Shown in pieces: positions 60,236-64,000 of a DNA stretch of 64,000 nt. The translations under genes and the position numbers were made by a program. The stretch's first letter is position 1; each line of letters opens with the position of its first letter. Source of the stretch: Natronococcus sp. AD-5 (GTDB lineage Archaea; Halobacteriota; Halobacteria; Halobacteriales; Natrialbaceae); the NCBI RefSeq assembly GCF_030734285.1, contig NZ_CP132294.1, positions 4,030,001 to 4,094,000 of the forward strand. The letters are read 5' to 3'. The notes under the pieces were generated by a model that was given only the letters and a program-made list of their open reading frames with translations, did no database searches and had not been told where the DNA came from.

Positions 60236-62101
60236 TCAGTCCCGGCCGTGCCGGGTCAGACACTTCGACAGGCCGATCAACTCGACGGGCTCGGAGTTGT
60301 CCGGCGAGTAGACCACCATCTGGCCCTTCTCCATGTAGGGCACTTTCGACTCGAGGTTGCTCGGGATGTTGACGCTCTTGATGGCGTCCTCGTCGCCCAA
60401 ATTGAGGACGACGGTCGTGTTGATCTGCTTGAAGACGGCGTCGTCGATGTCCTGGGGATCCTGCGTGATGAGGAAGAGGCCGAGCCGCTCCTTTCGGCCC
60501 TGTTTGGCGGCTTCGGTGAACTTGGTGATCACCTTCCGGGCCTGGACGCTGTCGGCGTCGGTGAGGAAGTTGTGGGCCTCGTCCATCCCGAGGACGAGCG
60601 GCGTCTCCTTGATCCGGCCGTGGGTCGGATCGTTCGAGAGCTTCTCGTCGATCAGCAGCGAGGAGAGCGCGAGGACGACGGCTTCGGTGGCCCGCGTATT
60701 GGAAATGTGATAGGTCGGGACGACGGTGAGCCCGCCCGGGCGGACGAACTCGTGGATCAGGTCGGTGATCGGCCGCGCGTCCTGGTCGAAGACGTCGTCG
60801 AAGCCGAACACCCGGCGTCGGACGGCGTCGTAGGTGGCCTCGTGGACGCGTCCGGACTCGTCGAGTTCCTCGCGCAGGGCGGGATCGTCGAGGAAGGACT
60901 TGAACTCGGCGTAGCTGCCGCCGTCGCCGTACTCCCTGAAGAAGCGGTCGATCAGGTACGTGAGCGCGCCGTACTGGTTGTCGTTGAGCGAGCCGCCGGA
61001 GACGAGCCACGGCCGGGTGCGACACATCGAGAACGGGATCGTGAACTCGACCTGCTCCGCGCGGTGGTGGCCCGCCGCGTACGAGGCCGTGCCGACCTTC
61101 GGCACGAACGCGGTCGCGTCCGAAACGCCGCCGTAGGCGACTCCCTCGCGCTCGAGTCGGCGCGCGTACTCGTCGTCCAGGTCGGGGTTGTCGTCGTGCA
61201 TCTGGGCGTACTCGTCCTGGGGGTCGAACTGGACGACGGCCGGCCCGACCTCGCGGCCGTCTTCCATCGGATAGCGGCGTTCCTCGGCGAGATATTGCCG
61301 GAGGATGTTCTTCGCGCCGTGGGTCTTGCCCGACCCGGTTCCGCCGGCGATCAGCGTGTGTCGAAAGACGAGCGGATCGCCGGCCTCGTAGTCGTCTTTC
61401 AGCCGGTAGTCGATCGTCGGCGGAGTGGCGGCGGTTCGGACCTTCTCGCCGCCGACCGAGAGGTGCCCCAGGAAGACGCCGTCCTCGGGTATCTTCAACC
61501 CCGTCTTGATCTCGGTGGTGTCGTTCGCCCGCCGGATCACCGTCTGCGGTTTGGGGACGCGGTCGGTCATCCGCCGTTTGAGTTCCCTGTCGTCTCCGGA
61601 CTGCGTCCGGCCGCTCGCGGAGCGTTGCTCCGCGCTGTCGTCGTATAGGACGGCCACCGGCTCGAGCGACGCGACGAACTTGTAATCGGCCTCGTCGACC
61701 TCGTCGCGGCGCATCGCGCGGCGGGCGTGGATCTCGGTCGCGTCGTCGGCGCGGTACTGCTGGGCGTACTCGAGGCCGGTGATCCGGCAGAACAGGGTCT
61801 CGCCGTCGGGGTACGGTGCGATCACGTAACTGCCGATGCGGATCGACGAGCGGTTGCCGCGAGTGACGTACGCGCGCAGCGAGGTGTCGTCCTCGTCTTC
61901 GGCGATGCGGAGCCCCTGCGAGACGCAGATCGTCCCGATGCCGACGTCCTCGCCGTCGGGTTCGACCCCCGTGGGTTCGAAGTCGGCCGGTCCCGTCGTC
62001 CGCTCCGCGTTCGCCGCTCGCGACCCCGTTCCGTCCGCCTCGGCTGCCGACTCCGAGGTCGAGTCGGTGTCGAACTCGCTGAAATCACCCAGATCCGTCA
62101 T
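60236..62101 (-). CDS. herA: HerA-type DNA translocase ATPase
   Basis: A 621-residue hexameric ATPase that works with NurA nuclease to resect DNA double-strand ends. An acidic disordered start (residues 1-50) leads to a HAS-barrel-like domain (GSYVIAPYPDGETLFCRITGLEYA), Walker A GGTGSGKTHGAKNI at 253-266 and Walker B LVLGMDEAHNFL. Conserved NTTVVLNLGDEDAIKSV and ITQDPQDIDDAVFKQI follow. nurA lies about 1.4 kb upstream on the same strand, with two genes between. Confidence 0.92.
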   Translation of the reverse strand: MTDLGDFSEFDTDSTSESAAEADGTGSRAANAERTTGPADFEPTGVEPDGEDVGIGTICVSQGLRIAEDEDDTSLRAYVTRGNRSSIRIGSYVIAPYPDGETLFCRITGLEYAQQYRADDATEIHARRAMRRDEVDEADYKFVASLEPVAVLYDDSAEQRSASGRTQSGDDRELKRRMTDRVPKPQTVIRRANDTTEIKTGLKIPEDGVFLGHLSVGGEKVRTAATPPTIDYRLKDDYEAGDPLVFRHTLIAGGTGSGKTHGAKNILRQYLAEERRYPMEDGREVGPAVVQFDPQDEYAQMHDDNPDLDDEYARRLEREGVAYGGVSDATAFVPKVGTASYAAGHHRAEQVEFTIPFSMCRTRPWLVSGGSLNDNQYGALTYLIDRFFREYGDGGSYAEFKSFLDDPALREELDESGRVHEATYDAVRRRVFGFDDVFDQDARPITDLIHEFVRPGGLTVVPTYHISNTRATEAVVLALSSLLIDEKLSNDPTHGRIKETPLVLGMDEAHNFLTDADSVQARKVITKFTEAAKQGRKERLGLFLITQDPQDIDDAVFKQINTTVVLNLGDEDAIKSVNIPSNLESKVPYMEKGQMVVYSPDNSEPVELIGLSKCLTRHGRD

Positions 62102-62284
62102 ATCACGTCAATGAGGGCCGGACCTCAAACGCGTTTCCCTCCGGATCCGGCGACTGTCACGAGCGGGCGACGATCACCGACGAGTAAGCGTCGCGCTCCA
62201 CGGTCGCGATTCTCGCGAAAACGTCTCGGCTGGGGGCGTCCGAGGCGAAAATCGGGGGTGAAGGGTATCGTTCGATCGGCGGTT

Positions 62285-62911
62285 TCAGCTCGTCATCGAC
62301 GGCGTCGATCGATCCGAGCGCCGGACCGTGCCGGCCTCGCGATCGAACTCGAGCGCGCCCACGTCGTCCATCGCGGGGAGGTGAACGTGGTGGAGGGCGA
62401 TCGCCGCCTCCTCGGGAGTCGACAGCGATCCCGCCTCGCGCGCGGCGAGTTCGGACGCGAGTCGGTCGACCGAGATCGGACGGGGCCGTTCGCGGACGAT
62501 CGAATAGAGCTGCGTCCGGACCGGGTGGACGAATACCTCGAGCAGGCGGCCCTGGGCGTCACGAGCCTCGAGGAGGCCCGAGAGGTCGCTCAGCGGTAGC
62601 GGCGTGTCGTCCGCGAGGGCCGCGGTCTCGCCGTCCCACTCGACCATCCCGCACTCCGCCAGCCGCGGCAGGTGGTTGTGGACGAGGCTGATCCGGACCT
62701 CGTGGTACAGTCGACCGTCCGACCCGCCGTCCGTTTCCCGATCGGCGACCGCTCCCGTGAGCTCTGCTAGCGTGACCGGCGACTCTTTGGCGTGGAGCAC
62801 CTCCAGTAGCCGGATCCGGCGCGGGTGGCGAAGGGTCTCGTACCACTCCGTCGGGATCTCGTTCAGTGGCCCCCGCGTCCCGTCACCGCCGATCTGAGCG
62901 TCGGAACTCAT
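62285..62911 (-). CDS. Double DUF7344 winged-helix protein
   Basis: A 208-residue regulator with two similar winged helices: the first around residues 20-90 (LRHPRRIRLLEVLHAKESPVTLAELTGAVADRE, VRISLVHNHLPRLAECGMVEWD), the second around 125-195 (VRTQLYSIVRERPRPISVDRLASELAARE, IALHHVHLPAMDDVGALEFD). Both end in the same HxHLPxxxxxGxxxxD pattern as haloarchaeal DUF7344. It probably binds DNA. It lies 183 bases from herA on the same strand. Confidence 0.85.
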   Translation of the reverse strand: MSSDAQIGGDGTRGPLNEIPTEWYETLRHPRRIRLLEVLHAKESPVTLAELTGAVADRETDGGSDGRLYHEVRISLVHNHLPRLAECGMVEWDGETAALADDTPLPLSDLSGLLEARDAQGRLLEVFVHPVRTQLYSIVRERPRPISVDRLASELAAREAGSLSTPEEAAIALHHVHLPAMDDVGALEFDREAGTVRRSDRSTPSMTS

Positions 62912-63176
62912 CAGTTCCACACAGCGGTGCAATAGGAATAAACACGCTTCCAAAACGATTTGGGCTAGTCGTCCGACAGAAATGCCGGATCCGGATGATG
63001 ACGACCACTGCGGCCCGGAATCGTCTACCCTGGGATCGACGAAGGCCCTGGCAGGCCGAGTCACGGTATCGATCACCGCGCCGGCGGTCGAGTACGAACG
63101 GGTATCCGCGTCGACGCGAACGAAATCGCCAGCCTCGCACCGGTGATACCGTCGTTGGGCGAGGGTACCGCCCCGT

Positions 63177-63183
63177 CCTTTTT
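63177..63183 (+). promoter_or_regulatory. TATA-like box of the DUF7113-like gene
   Basis: CCTTTTT centred 29 bases before ATG 63209, compatible with a leaderless start. The 297-base gap 62912-63208 has no confirmed gene, though its minus strand contains a coding-like stretch. Confidence 0.4.
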
Positions 63184-63208
63184 GCGTCTCCGAGCCGTAC
63201 ACTAGCGC

Positions 63209-63538
63209 ATGCTTATCGTACGCGGTCGTGCGGGCGGAACCGAACTCACCGGCACGGTGTACGAGCGCGGGGAGCAGCCTCCCCCGTTTCGGGGTGCACC
63301 CGACGAAGACGCCGCGTACGTTTGGATCTGCGACGAGTTCTACGAGGTCAACAGCGGCGGCAGCGTCCAGGTCATCGACGGCCGGGAGGTCCACCTCGCG
63401 TTCGAATCGCCGATGCCGCGCGGGTTCGACACCCGCGAACAGGCGATCGTAGGGGCGAAAGAACACGTCCGCACCCAGTTCGCCAGGATCGGCGTCGACC
63501 CCGCCGACGTCGAACTCGAGGTCGAGACGGAGACCTAG
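63209..63538 (+). CDS. DUF7113-like family protein
   Basis: A 109-residue acidic protein: MLIVRGRAGGTELTGTVYERG, then YVWICDEFYEVNSGGSVQVIDGREVHLAFESPMPRG and a helical end (REQAIVGAKEHVRTQFARIGVD). The predicted fold is mostly beta. No role is known. Its stop overlaps that of nurA on the other strand (CTAG shared at 63535-63538). Confidence 0.75.
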   Translation: MLIVRGRAGGTELTGTVYERGEQPPPFRGAPDEDAAYVWICDEFYEVNSGGSVQVIDGREVHLAFESPMPRGFDTREQAIVGAKEHVRTQFARIGVDPADVELEVETET

Positions 63539-64000
63539 TCGAACTCCTCGGACCAGCGGTGGTCGTCGTAGTTGCGGTCCTGGCTCGTCTCGAACCGCGT
63601 CTCGAGCGTCTCGCGGAGCGACCGCTTCTCCGAACTGCTGATCCGGGCGAGTTCGTCGGCCTTTCCGACGATCGTCGGCGGGCCGTGGGCGACGGCGACG
63701 TCCTGAAGCAGTTGCAACGTCAATCGCTCGCGCGTCTCCGGATCGCGCGTGAACGCGTAGGGGGCTTCGATCCGGTAGACGAGGTCGTCCCGCGGATCGT
63801 AGACGACGAAGAACGTCACCTCGTACTCCTCGAACGGCCGGTCGCGCTCGACGCCGAGCGCGTCGCCCTCGGCCGAGAGCGGCCGGTCGACGCCGCCCCG
63901 AGAGCGGAACCAGTTCGTGTACGTCAGCGCCGACGTGTCCCGTTCCCAGCGGTCGCCGTCGACGTCCGGAACGTAGTCGCCGCGCTCGAGGAGCCGGGTG
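63535..64000 (-). CDS. nurA: DNA double-strand-break repair nuclease NurA (partial, N-terminus outside window)
   Basis: 155 C-terminal residues of a minus-strand gene that enters from the right edge. They include GDYVPDVDGDRWERDTSAL, then YTNWFRSRGGVDRPLSAEG, FFVVYDPRDDLVYRIEAPYAFT, RLTLQLLQDVAVAHGPPTIVGKADELARIS and a terminal RNYDDHRWSEEFD. This matches the end of haloarchaeal NurA, a 5'-3' exonuclease with an RNase H-like fold that pairs with HerA. The gene for HerA follows nearby. Confidence 0.8.
   Translation of the reverse strand, partial: TRLLERGDYVPDVDGDRWERDTSALTYTNWFRSRGGVDRPLSAEGDALGVERDRPFEEYEVTFFVVYDPRDDLVYRIEAPYAFTRDPETRERLTLQLLQDVAVAHGPPTIVGKADELARISSSEKRSLRETLETRFETSQDRNYDDHRWSEEFD

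Noticed and set aside
1-64000. CRISPR arrays, rRNA operons, intact transposase genes
   Set aside because: No regularly spaced direct repeats, no rRNA-like sequence and no transposase motif were seen on either strand by reading.

Overview
The window is GC-rich (roughly two thirds G+C) and codes for acidic, Asp/Glu-rich proteins. It carries archaeal or haloarchaeal marker genes: isocitrate dehydrogenase, class I HMG-CoA reductase, GatD, HerA/NurA, an e-MtaB-type methylthiotransferase, a SAMP-type ubiquitin-like protein and many haloarchaea-only families (HalOD1, DUF63, DUF5802, DUF5817, DUF7344, amphi-Trp). Many genes lack a ribosome binding site and start 25-30 bases downstream of a TATA-like box, as expected for leaderless haloarchaeal transcripts. 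It is a chromosomal segment of a member of class Halobacteria; the frequent CTCGAG and the gene set suggest a Natrialbales-type genome, which is inference. I saw no rRNA, tRNA, CRISPR array or intact insertion sequence.

Layout. 1-2.5 kb: NAD de novo synthesis (nadB, cut by the left edge, and nadA). 2.7-12.7 kb: sugar dehydrogenase, F420-type oxidoreductase, amidohydrolase, HMG-CoA reductase, quinone oxidoreductase, cupin and an Nramp-like transporter that lacks the metal-binding motifs. 12.7-16.7 kb: an ArsR-like regulator divergent from a DUF7509-like gene with repeated palindromic operators, then an AT-richer stretch with a CDP-glycerol-type phosphotransferase, a cytidylyltransferase-like enzyme and a glycerophosphodiesterase. 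16.7-25.3 kb: housekeeping (icd, asparaginase-type hydrolase, methionine aminopeptidase, HIT protein, redox proteins, tRNA methylthiotransferase) and a 39-residue zinc-ribbon microprotein.

25.3-34.3 kb: a decayed, frameshifted MoxR ATPase fragment, an AI-2E transporter, then a nucleoside and pentose-phosphate group (nucleoside phosphorylase, PfkB kinase, ribose-1,5-bisphosphate isomerase, deoC). The group fits nucleoside salvage through a pentose bisphosphate route. 34.4-41.4 kb: an HPP/universal-stress membrane protein with an in-frame stop after its apparent ATG, a K+ channel with an RCK domain, a secreted beta-propeller protein with a PGF-type C-terminus and two RCK-C membrane proteins. 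41.4-51.1 kb: SAMP, GatD with an acetyltransferase, a regulator, a Vms1-type release factor, uridine kinase and a DgcN/DgcA-like D-glutamate pair.

51.9-55.3 kb holds three adjacent paralogues of a four-helix membrane protein with a large middle domain. I cannot assign this family a function, and it is the best candidate here for an undescribed system. 55.5-64 kb: a lipoprotein, an orphan winged helix, PspA, a WbqC/deacetylase pair, HerA, a double DUF7344 regulator, a DUF7113-like protein and NurA, cut by the right edge.
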